DNA of 6,003 nucleotides from an uncultured Clostridia bacterium (GTDB lineage Bacteria > Bacillota > Clostridia > Oscillospirales > Acutalibacteraceae). The position numbers and the translations under genes are program-made. This document shows, one piece after another, positions 1 through 5,729 of the stretch. The notes beneath the pieces were generated by a model, which worked only from the letters and a program-made list of their open reading frames with translations, searched no databases and was not told the DNA's origin. How positions within the stretch are numbered: the first letter of the stretch is position 1; each line of letters opens with the position of its first letter. The DNA is taken from assembly GCA_946633275.1 (NCBI GenBank), contig CAMPAT010000054.1, positions 1 through 6,003 on the forward strand. The letters run 5' to 3'.

Positions 1-632
1 CCCGTCTCCGCGATGTCAATTCCGTTTTTAATCGTGCCGTCGCATTTTATCGTGTCCGGCATTCCGAAGAGGTTGTAGCAGTATGTGATAGGGTAAATTC
101 CGACGTCGAGCAGCGCGCCGCCTGCCGTTTCGGGGAGGAGAACACGCGAGTTTTTGCTCATCATCAGCCCGGGGAACGCGTAGTCGATATGTACGCTCTT
201 AATCTTGCCGAGTCTGCCGTCGTCAATCCATTTTTTGACAGCGAGCGCAACGTCTGAAAACCACGTCCACATCGCCTCGCAGAAATATACGCCGTTTTCT
301 TTTGATACGGCGAGCATTTCGTCGACCTCTGCGACGGAAACGCCGACAGGTTTTTCACAGAGAACGGGCTTTTTCGCCTGCATAGCCTTTATCGCGTATT
401 CGAGATGAGATGTGTGCGGCGTCGCGATATAAACGCCGTCAAACTCTCCCTTTTGCAGCAGCTCCTCAAAGCTACCGAAGGCTTCTGCGGCGTATTTGGC
501 CGCGAACGCTTTTGCCTTCTCGCCGTTTCGCGAATATACCGCCGTAATACTGTGCGCGCCTTTCGTAACGCTTCTCGCGGTGCTTTTCGCAATATTTCCG
601 CTGCCGACATATGCCCATCTGAATTTTTCCAT
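1..632 (-). CDS. Gfo/Idh/MocA-family NAD(P)-dependent oxidoreductase, C-terminus cut off by window edge
   Basis: The 210 visible codons begin MEKFRWAYVGSGNIAKS. A Rossmann dinucleotide-binding motif (G10-S-G-N-I-A) sits right at the N-terminus. It is followed by the family's YIATPHTSH segment (68-76) and the hallmark EKP at 93-95, whose lysine is the usual catalytic residue. The CEAMWTWF (118-125) and GGALLDVGIYPI (171-182) segments resemble the dihydrodiol dehydrogenase / sugar dehydrogenase branch rather than inositol dehydrogenases. Family members are about 320-340 residues, so roughly 110-130 C-terminal residues lie outside the window. There is no signal peptide, so it should be cytoplasmic. 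The ATG lies 18 bases after the GH31 stop codon, with AAAAGGA (643-649) as a moderate ribosome binding site, making it the third visible gene of the operon. It probably oxidises or reduces a sugar released by the upstream hydrolases, but the substrate cannot be read from the sequence. GH109-type glycosidase activity is possible in this fold, but I see no specific support for it. Confidence 0.9.
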   Translation of the reverse strand, partial: MEKFRWAYVGSGNIAKSTARSVTKGAHSITAVYSRNGEKAKAFAAKYAAEAFGSFEELLQKGEFDGVYIATPHTSHLEYAIKAMQAKKPVLCEKPVGVSVAEVDEMLAVSKENGVYFCEAMWTWFSDVALAVKKWIDDGRLGKIKSVHIDYAFPGLMMSKNSRVLLPETAGGALLDVGIYPITYCYNLFGMPDTIKCDGTIKNGIDIAET

Positions 633-650
633 AATCGTTGCGTCCTTTTA

Positions 651-2600
651 TTATTCAAATATTCCGATTAAATCCGAGGAACCCTTCACGAATGCGATAA
701 ATTCGTGAGTCTCGGCTTTTATTTTATGAAATCCTTTTGAGTAAGTCTTCTTGTCCTTCGTGAGCACCCAGCCGTCTGACGGGAGATAGACCTCTTTTTC
801 CGTCTGATGTCTGTTCACAATCGGGGCGAAGATTATCTCGTCGCCAAACAAATACTGCTCGCCGAGGGTGTAGCATATTTCGTCGTCGGGAAAGTCAAAG
901 AACATAGGGCGCATAACGGGGTGCCCTTTTTCCGCAGCAATTTTCATATGCTTTTCGATATAAGGTCTCAGCCTTTCACGAAGGAAAATGAGGTCTTTAA
1001 GCACCTTGTAATTCTCCTCGCCGAACGCCCAGATTTCGTTAGGGTCGCCCGTCGGCTCTTTAACATCACGCTTCTTTTCGCCGTGGCGGTTACGGTTTCC
1101 ATGAAGGCGCATAACGGGAGAAAAAACGCCGTACTGGAACCATCTTACAATAAGCTCGCGGAATTCGTCGCTCGTCGTATCTGCTCCGTAAAATCCGCCT
1201 ATGTCGGTGTTCCACCACGGTATGCCGCACATCGCCATATTCAGCCCTGCCTTAACCTGCATTGAAAGACTCTCGAAGGTGGATTCAATGTCGCCGCTCC
1301 ATACGAGAGCGCCGTATTTTTGGCTGCCGAGGAATGCGCAGCGCGTCAGCGTTACGGGCTCGTCGTTGCTGATTGATTTGAAGCCTTCGTACGCCATCAT
1401 TGAGTAGTAGTAAGGATACAGCATTGCGACCTCGTCGCCGCGTCCTATGTGAAAAATCAGATTGCCGAAATTTTCGGGGTGTATTTCAGGCTCAGCTTCG
1501 TCGAACCATAGCGCGTCGACTCCGTTATCGAGATAATTCTCCTTGAGCTTTTTGAATACATATTCGCGCGTCTTCGGATTTGTTACGTCGATTTCCGCCT
1601 GCGGCCCGTAGAAGTTGAAAACTCTGTTTGAGCCTTCGGCGCATTTAATGAGCATATCGTTATCGAGCATATACTGATAATTTTCGCTCTTTTCGTTAAT
1701 CGTCGGCCACATTGAAACTACGAGCTTCGTACCCATCTCGTGGAGCTCGTCCGTCATCGCCTTAACGTCGTGCCAGTACTGAGGGTCGAACTTGTAGTCG
1801 CCCTGCTCTGTCCAATGGAAGTAGTCGCATACGATTACGGAAAGCGGAATACCCTCGTCTCTGTATCTGCGCGCAACGTCGAGCAGGTCCTCTTGCGTTT
1901 CGTATCTGAGCCTGCTCTGCCAGAAGCCTGTTGCCCAATGCGGCATTACGGGGGAGTGCCCCGTAAGGTCTGCAAGAGTTTCGCTCACTTCCTCGGGCGA
2001 GCCGCCGATTATGACAAAATCGATTTTCTCCGTCGCGCCTACGCTCCATCGTGTGCGGTTATTTGACAGCTCTACGCTTCCTACGGCAGGGTTGTTCCAT
2101 AAAAAGCCGTAGCCAAGCGAGGAGTAAATGAAGGGGATAGTGCACTTTGCGTTAACGTGGCGCAGGTCGAAGGAGCAGCCTTTTAAGTCGAAGTGACCGC
2201 TCGCCTCGTGGCCGAGACCGTAGAAGTGCTCGCCGTCATTTGCCTTAAATGTAATTCGCGCCGAGAACGAGCCGTTCCCGTTTGCTTCGTAATGTCTGAA
2301 GCCGTCGTTAAACGTGAGCTCAGGCTTTTCCTCAAGGATAACCCTGCCGCTCTTGTAAACGGTGATTTTGCCGTTTTTTTCGAGCCGGATTTTAACTGTG
2401 CCCGATGTCATAACGGCGCAGTATTCGCGCGTTTCGATTTCGCAATCTGCACTTTGCGGCATTAGCGTGAAGTTCTCGTCGCTGAGCTCTTTTACAGAAG
2501 CTTCAAAGCGGAGCGCATTCCTGCCGCAGGGCGTAATCCGTATGCTCTCGTTTCCTCTTTTGTATAGAATTTTATTGTTTCCTGCCGTTAAGTTATCCAT
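651..2600 (-). CDS. GH31 family alpha-glycosidase (alpha-xylosidase/alpha-glucosidase-like), cytoplasmic
   Basis: This 649-residue protein has the GH31 layout. An N-terminal beta-sandwich (about 1-215, with the HFYGLGHEASG segment at 125-135) precedes the (beta/alpha)8 barrel (about 220-545) and a C-terminal beta domain. WFDEAEPE (365-372) carries the expected nucleophile D367. WSGDIEST (434-441) carries the expected acid/base D437. VCDYFHW (257-263), DIGGF (466-470) and RLHG (498-501) match other substrate-pocket motifs of the family. The start MDNLTAGNNK has no signal peptide, so the enzyme should act inside the cell on imported oligosaccharides. The ATG is 11 bases past the stop of the GH26 gene. 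Its AAAGGT ribosome binding site (2608-2613) overlaps that stop codon, which suggests translational coupling. GH31 includes alpha-xylosidases, alpha-glucosidases, some alpha-galactosidases and transglycosylases. With a mannanase-type neighbour, removal of an alpha-linked side sugar is plausible, but the specificity is inferred, not seen. Confidence 0.93.
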   Translation of the reverse strand: MDNLTAGNNKILYKRGNESIRITPCGRNALRFEASVKELSDENFTLMPQSADCEIETREYCAVMTSGTVKIRLEKNGKITVYKSGRVILEEKPELTFNDGFRHYEANGNGSFSARITFKANDGEHFYGLGHEASGHFDLKGCSFDLRHVNAKCTIPFIYSSLGYGFLWNNPAVGSVELSNNRTRWSVGATEKIDFVIIGGSPEEVSETLADLTGHSPVMPHWATGFWQSRLRYETQEDLLDVARRYRDEGIPLSVIVCDYFHWTEQGDYKFDPQYWHDVKAMTDELHEMGTKLVVSMWPTINEKSENYQYMLDNDMLIKCAEGSNRVFNFYGPQAEIDVTNPKTREYVFKKLKENYLDNGVDALWFDEAEPEIHPENFGNLIFHIGRGDEVAMLYPYYYSMMAYEGFKSISNDEPVTLTRCAFLGSQKYGALVWSGDIESTFESLSMQVKAGLNMAMCGIPWWNTDIGGFYGADTTSDEFRELIVRWFQYGVFSPVMRLHGNRNRHGEKKRDVKEPTGDPNEIWAFGEENYKVLKDLIFLRERLRPYIEKHMKIAAEKGHPVMRPMFFDFPDDEICYTLGEQYLFGDEIIFAPIVNRHQTEKEVYLPSDGWVLTKDKKTYSKGFHKIKAETHEFIAFVKGSSDLIGIFE

Positions 2601-2611
2601 AATTCTTACCT

Positions 2612-5002
2612 TTAGTATTTTATTTCGTCAAGAGTTATGACGTAATCGCTGTTGTAAAGCGCGCTCAGCGCTGACGGAGTGTTTTCGTCGGTTAGATAAT
2701 TCGTGTGCCACGTCATAAAGTAAACCCACGGTACCTCGCTGAACTCTTCTTCAGTCGGGTTTAATCCCGTTTCGTGCATAGTAAGCGGCTTTCGTCCTCC
2801 TATGATTTTGTAAATCGGATTGTAAAGCCTCTTTTCCGCGCCGTTTTGCGCCACCTCGTAGCTGTCCGCGCCGACGATGTCGCAGTATCTGTCTCCCGGG
2901 TACCAGTCCGCAAGGTTTGCGCCGTAGTCCATACCGTTGTGGGAGTAGCCGAGCACCCAAATCAGATTGTTAAGTCCGAGGTCGTATGTGAAGTGCTCGT
3001 ACATCATAATCCAGAGCCGCCGGAAGTTTTCACTTCCGCCTTTGCCCCACCAGAACCAGCCGCCGTCAAACTCGTGAAACGGTCTCCAGAGCACAGGTAT
3101 TCCCTCGTTTTGAAGCTGTTTCAGCGCGTTTCCTGCCTTGTCCATAGCGGCGAGGAAAGCCTCGTTTTCGGGCGTACCCTTCGTGAGTACTGCTTCCCAT
3201 TCTACGGGCGTGAGCTCGTCCGCCTTGCAAGCGTCGTAGCTCTCGTCAAAATCTTTCGAGCAATGCCAGCAGATAGTGACAATTCCGCCTCTGTTCGCCC
3301 ACGCCTTTGCTCTGGTCACGACGCCGTAAAAGTCGTCGTTCATAAAATCGAGACCTCGGATAGCTGGATATTTGCCCGTATTGTTATATATGTAATTCAT
3401 CTCGTATTCGGGGTTGTTACCGCCCATCCAGGTGGACTCCTGCTGACCTGAGATGATTTTATTTGTGTAATTCTTCGCGATATATGCGTAAAGCCGCTTC
3501 GCTTCCTCCGTGGCGTTCTCGTTTGAGAGCGTCATATCGTAGTCCGTCTTTTCGCCGAGGAGCATTTTTGCGATTACGGCATAATCCCTGCCGTTTACAA
3601 ATCCGTCGCGGTTGATGTCAAATCTTCCGTCGCATTCGCCCTCTGAGGTGCTGAGCGCGCTGTCAAAGCTGAGCTGAAGGTCGCGCAGGTTGACCGTGTA
3701 CGAATCGTCCTCACAATGATTGCATTTGTAGTGAAGCGTGTTTTTGACTCTGCTTTGGTAAACGTAGTTGTGCCCGTTTTCGCCGTCGATTATTGCTTCG
3801 CCCTGAATTTTATCGCAATAATTGCACTTGCTGCCCACGTTGCTGAAGCTGTGCGCAGAGCTGCAGTAATATCTCCATTCGGGATTATCAGCTCTGTTTG
3901 ATGAAACGTAGTCGTAAACTCCGCTGTTTTTCCTGCCGATGAAGGTCAGCTTTTCTTGCCCGCCGAAGGCGCCGCCTTCAATACTTACGTTATCCGTATC
4001 GAATACAAAGTAGCCGTATCCTGCTCCGCTGAAGGCGCCGCTGTCGATATGAGTAACGGTACCCGGTATCTTCAGCTCGCCCTCAAGGTTTTCGCACCCC
4101 TTGAATGCGTCTGCGCAGATTCCTGAAGGATTGCCCAGGTCAACGTCGCAGATGAAGTATCTCCATTTGTCCCACGGCGCTTCAGCCATATCTCCGCTTC
4201 CGCTGAGAGTTAGCTTTCGGGCGTCGGGATTGTATGAGTACGACAGCGTGCCCGAAGCCGCTCCCGAAAGACCGATGAACGCCTTTGAGTTGCCTGAGCA
4301 CCAGCTCTTAATTGAGCTTTTCCCTGCGAAGCTTACGCCGCTCGGGAAGTTAGTGTTGCTGACGCTGCTTATCGCGTCTCCGCACCATATGATAGACGTG
4401 AGGCTGCTGCAGTTCCTGAACGCGTTTGAGGATATCCCCGTGTGCCCTTCGCCGACCATAACGTTTTCAAGCGCCGTACATCCGCTGAAGGTGTATTCGG
4501 GAATGCTGTGCGAATTATGCGTGTTATCCCTCGGAAGTACTGCCCATTTGAGCGACGTGCAGCCTGAAAAGTTATAGTTGTAATATTCCGTGCACCCCTT
4601 GGGCATAGTTATATTTCTGAGCCTGCTGCAGTTTTGGAAAACTCTTGCGCCCATCTTGTACATCGAGTCGGGCAGAGTGACTTTGCTGAGCTGCGAGCAG
4701 CCGTAAAACCAGTAGTTGCCGATTGCCTGCACGCCTTCTTCGACGATTACTTCTTTAATATCTCCCTTCACGAGATACCACGGAGTTGAAATTGAGCTTC
4801 CGTAATCGGGGCCGTATCCGTTTCCGCTGACGGTGAAAACTCCGTCGTCGCGCAAATTCCATCTCAAAACGACGTTGTTGTTCCCGTCCTTTATCTCGCC
4901 GCCTGTCGCCGCAAAAGCGTGCGCGCCGAAGTAAAATGCGCTCGTAAAACAAAGTATTAATACTAATATAAGCGATACTGCGCTTTTCGCTTTCTTTTTC
5001 AT
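2612..5002 (-). CDS. Secreted multidomain GH26 beta-mannanase-type hydrolase with LRR_5 and dockerin-like regions
   Basis: This is a 796-residue extracellular enzyme. Residues 1-32 are a signal peptide: KKK, a hydrophobic core LILVLILCFTSAF, and a likely AHAFA cleavage region. Residues 35-210 hold BspA-type leucine-rich repeats (recurring F..C..L..I/V.(L/M)P), and a second, more divergent run spans about 250-370. Cys/His clusters follow (C380, H384, C393, C396; H411, C427, C430). A dockerin-like segment (about 430-486) has one intact calcium loop, D462-x-N464-x-D466-G..N470..D473. The GH26 catalytic domain fills about 490-796: ISGQQES (517-523), AIRGLDF (547-553), CWHC (578-581), WRPFHEF (639-645) with acid/base E644, WFWWG (649-653), GADSYE (711-716), and TMHETG (741-746) with nucleophile E744. 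GH26 mostly cleaves beta-1,4-mannan, although beta-1,3-xylanases and mixed-linkage glucanases occur in the family. The ATG at 5002 has AGAGG (5010-5014) 7 bases upstream. It is the first gene of the operon, with its own promoter. Confidence 0.95.
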   Translation of the reverse strand: MKKKAKSAVSLILVLILCFTSAFYFGAHAFAATGGEIKDGNNNVVLRWNLRDDGVFTVSGNGYGPDYGSSISTPWYLVKGDIKEVIVEEGVQAIGNYWFYGCSQLSKVTLPDSMYKMGARVFQNCSRLRNITMPKGCTEYYNYNFSGCTSLKWAVLPRDNTHNSHSIPEYTFSGCTALENVMVGEGHTGISSNAFRNCSSLTSIIWCGDAISSVSNTNFPSGVSFAGKSSIKSWCSGNSKAFIGLSGAASGTLSYSYNPDARKLTLSGSGDMAEAPWDKWRYFICDVDLGNPSGICADAFKGCENLEGELKIPGTVTHIDSGAFSGAGYGYFVFDTDNVSIEGGAFGGQEKLTFIGRKNSGVYDYVSSNRADNPEWRYYCSSAHSFSNVGSKCNYCDKIQGEAIIDGENGHNYVYQSRVKNTLHYKCNHCEDDSYTVNLRDLQLSFDSALSTSEGECDGRFDINRDGFVNGRDYAVIAKMLLGEKTDYDMTLSNENATEEAKRLYAYIAKNYTNKIISGQQESTWMGGNNPEYEMNYIYNNTGKYPAIRGLDFMNDDFYGVVTRAKAWANRGGIVTICWHCSKDFDESYDACKADELTPVEWEAVLTKGTPENEAFLAAMDKAGNALKQLQNEGIPVLWRPFHEFDGGWFWWGKGGSENFRRLWIMMYEHFTYDLGLNNLIWVLGYSHNGMDYGANLADWYPGDRYCDIVGADSYEVAQNGAEKRLYNPIYKIIGGRKPLTMHETGLNPTEEEFSEVPWVYFMTWHTNYLTDENTPSALSALYNSDYVITLDEIKY

Positions 5003-5009
5003 ATTAAAA

Positions 5010-5014
5010 CCTCT
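5010..5014 (-). promoter_or_regulatory. Ribosome binding site of the GH26 gene
   Basis: AGAGG on the minus strand is separated by 7 bases (TTTTAAT) from the ATG at 5000-5002. This supports that start, which is also where the signal peptide begins with MKKK. Confidence 0.7.
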
Positions 5015-5031
5015 CTCGGATTTATGCTTTC

Positions 5032-5060
5032 ATTATATCATAAAGGAAAGATTATGTCTA
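5032..5060 (-). promoter_or_regulatory. Promoter of the GH26-GH31-oxidoreductase operon
   Basis: Read on the minus strand, a -35 box TAGACA (5055-5060, one mismatch to TTGACA) and a perfect -10 box TATAAT (5032-5037) are separated by exactly 17 bases. The -10 is preceded by TATGA, giving an extended -10 (TRTG) element typical of Gram-positive vegetative promoters. The predicted transcript start near 5025 leaves a leader of only about 22 bases before the GH26 start codon, too short for a riboswitch. Regulation would therefore have to act at the promoter. The nearby inverted repeat at 5065-5082 is a possible operator. Confidence 0.75.
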
Positions 5061-5064
5061 TTTA

Positions 5065-5082
5065 TTGACAAATTGTTATCAA
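5065..5082. promoter_or_regulatory. Imperfect inverted repeat, candidate operator between divergent promoters
   Basis: TTGACAA (5065-5071) and TTATCAA (5076-5082) are inverted copies matching at 6 of 7 positions around a 4-base centre. The site covers the -35 box of the rightward promoter and begins 4 bp beyond the -35 of the leftward one, so a protein bound here could affect both. No regulator gene is visible in the window. The left arm is also a consensus -35 box, so part of the symmetry may be coincidental. Confidence 0.3.
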
Positions 5083-5093
5083 AGTGGCATAAT
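5065..5093 (+). promoter_or_regulatory. Promoter of the DUF5684-like membrane protein gene
   Basis: A perfect -35 TTGACA (5065-5070), a 17-base spacer and a -10 CATAAT (5088-5093) preceded by TGG (extended -10). The predicted start near 5100 gives a leader of about 26 bases to the ATG at 5126. Its -35 box lies 4 bp from the -35 box of the divergent GH26 operon promoter. Confidence 0.75.
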
Positions 5094-5110
5094 AAGGAAA
5101 GAAATATATG

Positions 5111-5117
5111 AAAGGAG
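5111..5117 (+). promoter_or_regulatory. Strong ribosome binding site that sets the start at 5126
   Basis: AAAGGAG stands 8 bases before the ATG at 5126-5128. The upstream in-frame ATG at 5108 immediately precedes this site, has no ribosome binding site of its own, and would lie only about 8 bases from the predicted transcript start. The start at 5126 is therefore preferred. Confidence 0.85.
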
Positions 5118-5125
5118 ATTGTGCT

Positions 5126-5500
5126 ATGGATGTAGATATGACTCAGATGACTGCAGCTCAGCAGACAGGTTATAGCGTTGCCAGCATTATTGTATGGCTT
5201 CTTCTCGTAATCGCTATGTGGAAGATTTTCACAAAAGCAGGCGAAGCCGGATGGAAGGCTATTATCCCGGTTTACAATGCTTATGTATTATGTAAGATTG
5301 TTGACGGCAAGGGTATTAAGTTCCTCCTTTTCTTCATTCCGATTGTCAATGTTATTTATGACATTATCCTGTCAATCAGAATGGCGAAAGCATTTGGCAA
5401 GGGTACAGGATTTGGCTTAGGTTTATTCTTCCTGCCGAATATCTTTACTCTCATTCTCGGCTTCGGTTCAGCAACATACGTTGGACCGCATACGAAATAA
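5126..5500 (+). CDS. Small three-helix integral membrane protein, DUF5684-like
   Basis: This is a 124-residue protein starting MDVDMTQMTAAQQTGYS. Three hydrophobic helices are visible: about 18-35 (ASIIVWLLLVIAMWKIF), about 66-84 (FLLFFIPIVNVIYDIILSI) and about 96-113. Between helices 1 and 2 lies the segment KAGEAGWKAIIPVYNAYVLC (37-56). This KAG..GW...IP.YN.Y signature is characteristic of the small DUF5684-type proteins common in Firmicutes, whose function is unknown. They are sometimes labelled signal peptidase-like, but no catalytic Ser/Lys motif is present here. The family name comes from memory of the signature, not from a search. The gene is monocistronic, with its own strong promoter (5065-5093), a strong ribosome binding site and a terminator just after the stop. 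Its codons (many GCT, GGT, AAG, ATC) look more AT-rich than those of the neighbouring operon, which may reflect high expression. Confidence 0.88.
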   Translation: MDVDMTQMTAAQQTGYSVASIIVWLLLVIAMWKIFTKAGEAGWKAIIPVYNAYVLCKIVDGKGIKFLLFFIPIVNVIYDIILSIRMAKAFGKGTGFGLGLFFLPNIFTLILGFGSATYVGPHTK

Positions 5501-5506
5501 GTTAAA

Positions 5507-5554
5507 ACCGACAGGCGACCTCTTATTAAAACTGAGCGTCTGTCGGTATTTCTT
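5507..5554 (+). terminator. Rho-independent terminator of the DUF5684-like gene
   Basis: ACCGACAGGCG (5507-5517) pairs with CGTCTGTCGGT (5537-5547) over 11 bp with a single G-U pair. The 19-base loop can extend through CTC/GAG. ATTTCTTT follows. It begins 6 bases after the stop codon at 5500. The U-tract is interrupted, so termination may be of moderate strength. Confidence 0.75.
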
Positions 5555-5569
5555 TGCGTATAATAGACA

Positions 5570-5612
5570 TTTGTCGCACATAAAAAAATTTTCAGTAAAA
5601 GTGCGTGACAAA
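5570..5612. repeat. Gapped inverted repeat upstream of the second promoter
   Basis: TTTGTCGCAC (5570-5579) is mirrored by GTGCGTGACAAA (5601-5612), pairing completely apart from a 2-base bulge (GT), with about 21 AT-rich bases between. The right arm contains the -35 box of the promoter at 5605-5633, so this could be a protein-binding site or a DNA or RNA hairpin. Function unknown. Confidence 0.35.
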
Positions 5613-5633
5613 TTATTAACGAAGTGTTATACT
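5605..5633 (+). promoter_or_regulatory. Putative promoter upstream of the small-RNA candidate
   Basis: A -35 GTGACA (5605-5610), a 17-base spacer and a -10 TATACT (5628-5633) preceded by TGT (extended -10). It shares 22 of 29 aligned bases with the promoter at 5065-5093, including much of the spacer (TGACAAATT and AAGTG are identical). No plus-strand protein gene follows within the window; the transcript would meet the terminator at 5694-5726. Confidence 0.5.
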
Positions 5634-5639
5634 GTTTAA

Positions 5640-5726
5640 TGTATTGATTTGAATTAAGAAATGTCTGAGCGCTCGGGCGCAACGAACATCCTTAAAAGCA
5701 CCAAAGTTACCTTTGGTGCTTTTTTT
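5640..5726 (+). ncRNA. Candidate small RNA of about 87 nt
   Basis: The prediction rests on a promoter-like sequence (5605-5633) followed by a strong intrinsic terminator (5694-5726), with no credible coding region between them. The body contains a GC-rich mini-hairpin, GCGC-TCGG-GCGC (5669-5680), a single-stranded-looking stretch AACGAACATCC (5681-5691), and then the terminator stem. I do not recognise it as a known RNA family. The weaker alternative is that the promoter match is fortuitous and the hairpin serves only the flavodoxin gene on the other strand. The ends given are estimates. Confidence 0.35.
5694..5726. terminator. Strong, probably bidirectional intrinsic terminator
   Basis: AAAAGCACCAAAG (5694-5706) and CTTTGGTGCTTTT (5711-5723) form a perfect 13 bp stem around a TTAC loop. 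On the plus strand the GC-containing core is followed by seven T (5720-5726). On the minus strand the same hairpin starts 3 bases after the flavodoxin stop codon and ends in TTTT, so it likely terminates that gene as well. Confidence 0.9.
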
Positions 5727-5729
5727 ATA

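Noticed and set aside
389..658. Minus-strand 89-codon frame starting near 658
   Set aside because: It overlaps the oxidoreductase in another frame and is Arg-rich in the way typical of shifted frames. The true frame from 632 shows the full GxGxxA and EKP motifs.
807..1265. Plus-strand open frame of 152 codons
   Set aside because: Antisense to the GH31 barrel; no ribosome binding site and no family signature.
2774..3451. Plus-strand open frame of 225 codons
   Set aside because: It is antisense to the GH26 catalytic domain, whose motifs and catalytic residues are intact on the minus strand. It has no ribosome binding site, and its sequence shows no recognisable domain.
4101..4577. Plus-strand open frame of 158 codons
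   Set aside because: Antisense shadow of the leucine-rich repeat region. Its repetitive Leu/Pro content mirrors the repeats on the other strand.
5003..5031. Riboswitch or leader regulatory RNA before the GH26 gene
   Set aside because: The predicted leader is only about 22 bases, too short for any structured element.
5108..5125. Upstream ATG extending the DUF5684-like protein by six residues
   Set aside because: The AAAGGAG ribosome binding site lies inside this extension, and the ATG is too close to the predicted transcript start.
5538..5566. TATAAT at 5559-5564 as an additional plus-strand promoter
   Set aside because: No acceptable -35 box at 16-18 bases upstream (that position falls in the terminator stem) and no TGn extension.
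5356..5682. Minus-strand 108-codon frame across the intergenic region
   Set aside because: It runs antisense through the terminator and the end of the DUF5684-like gene. It has no ribosome binding site and no recognisable domain.
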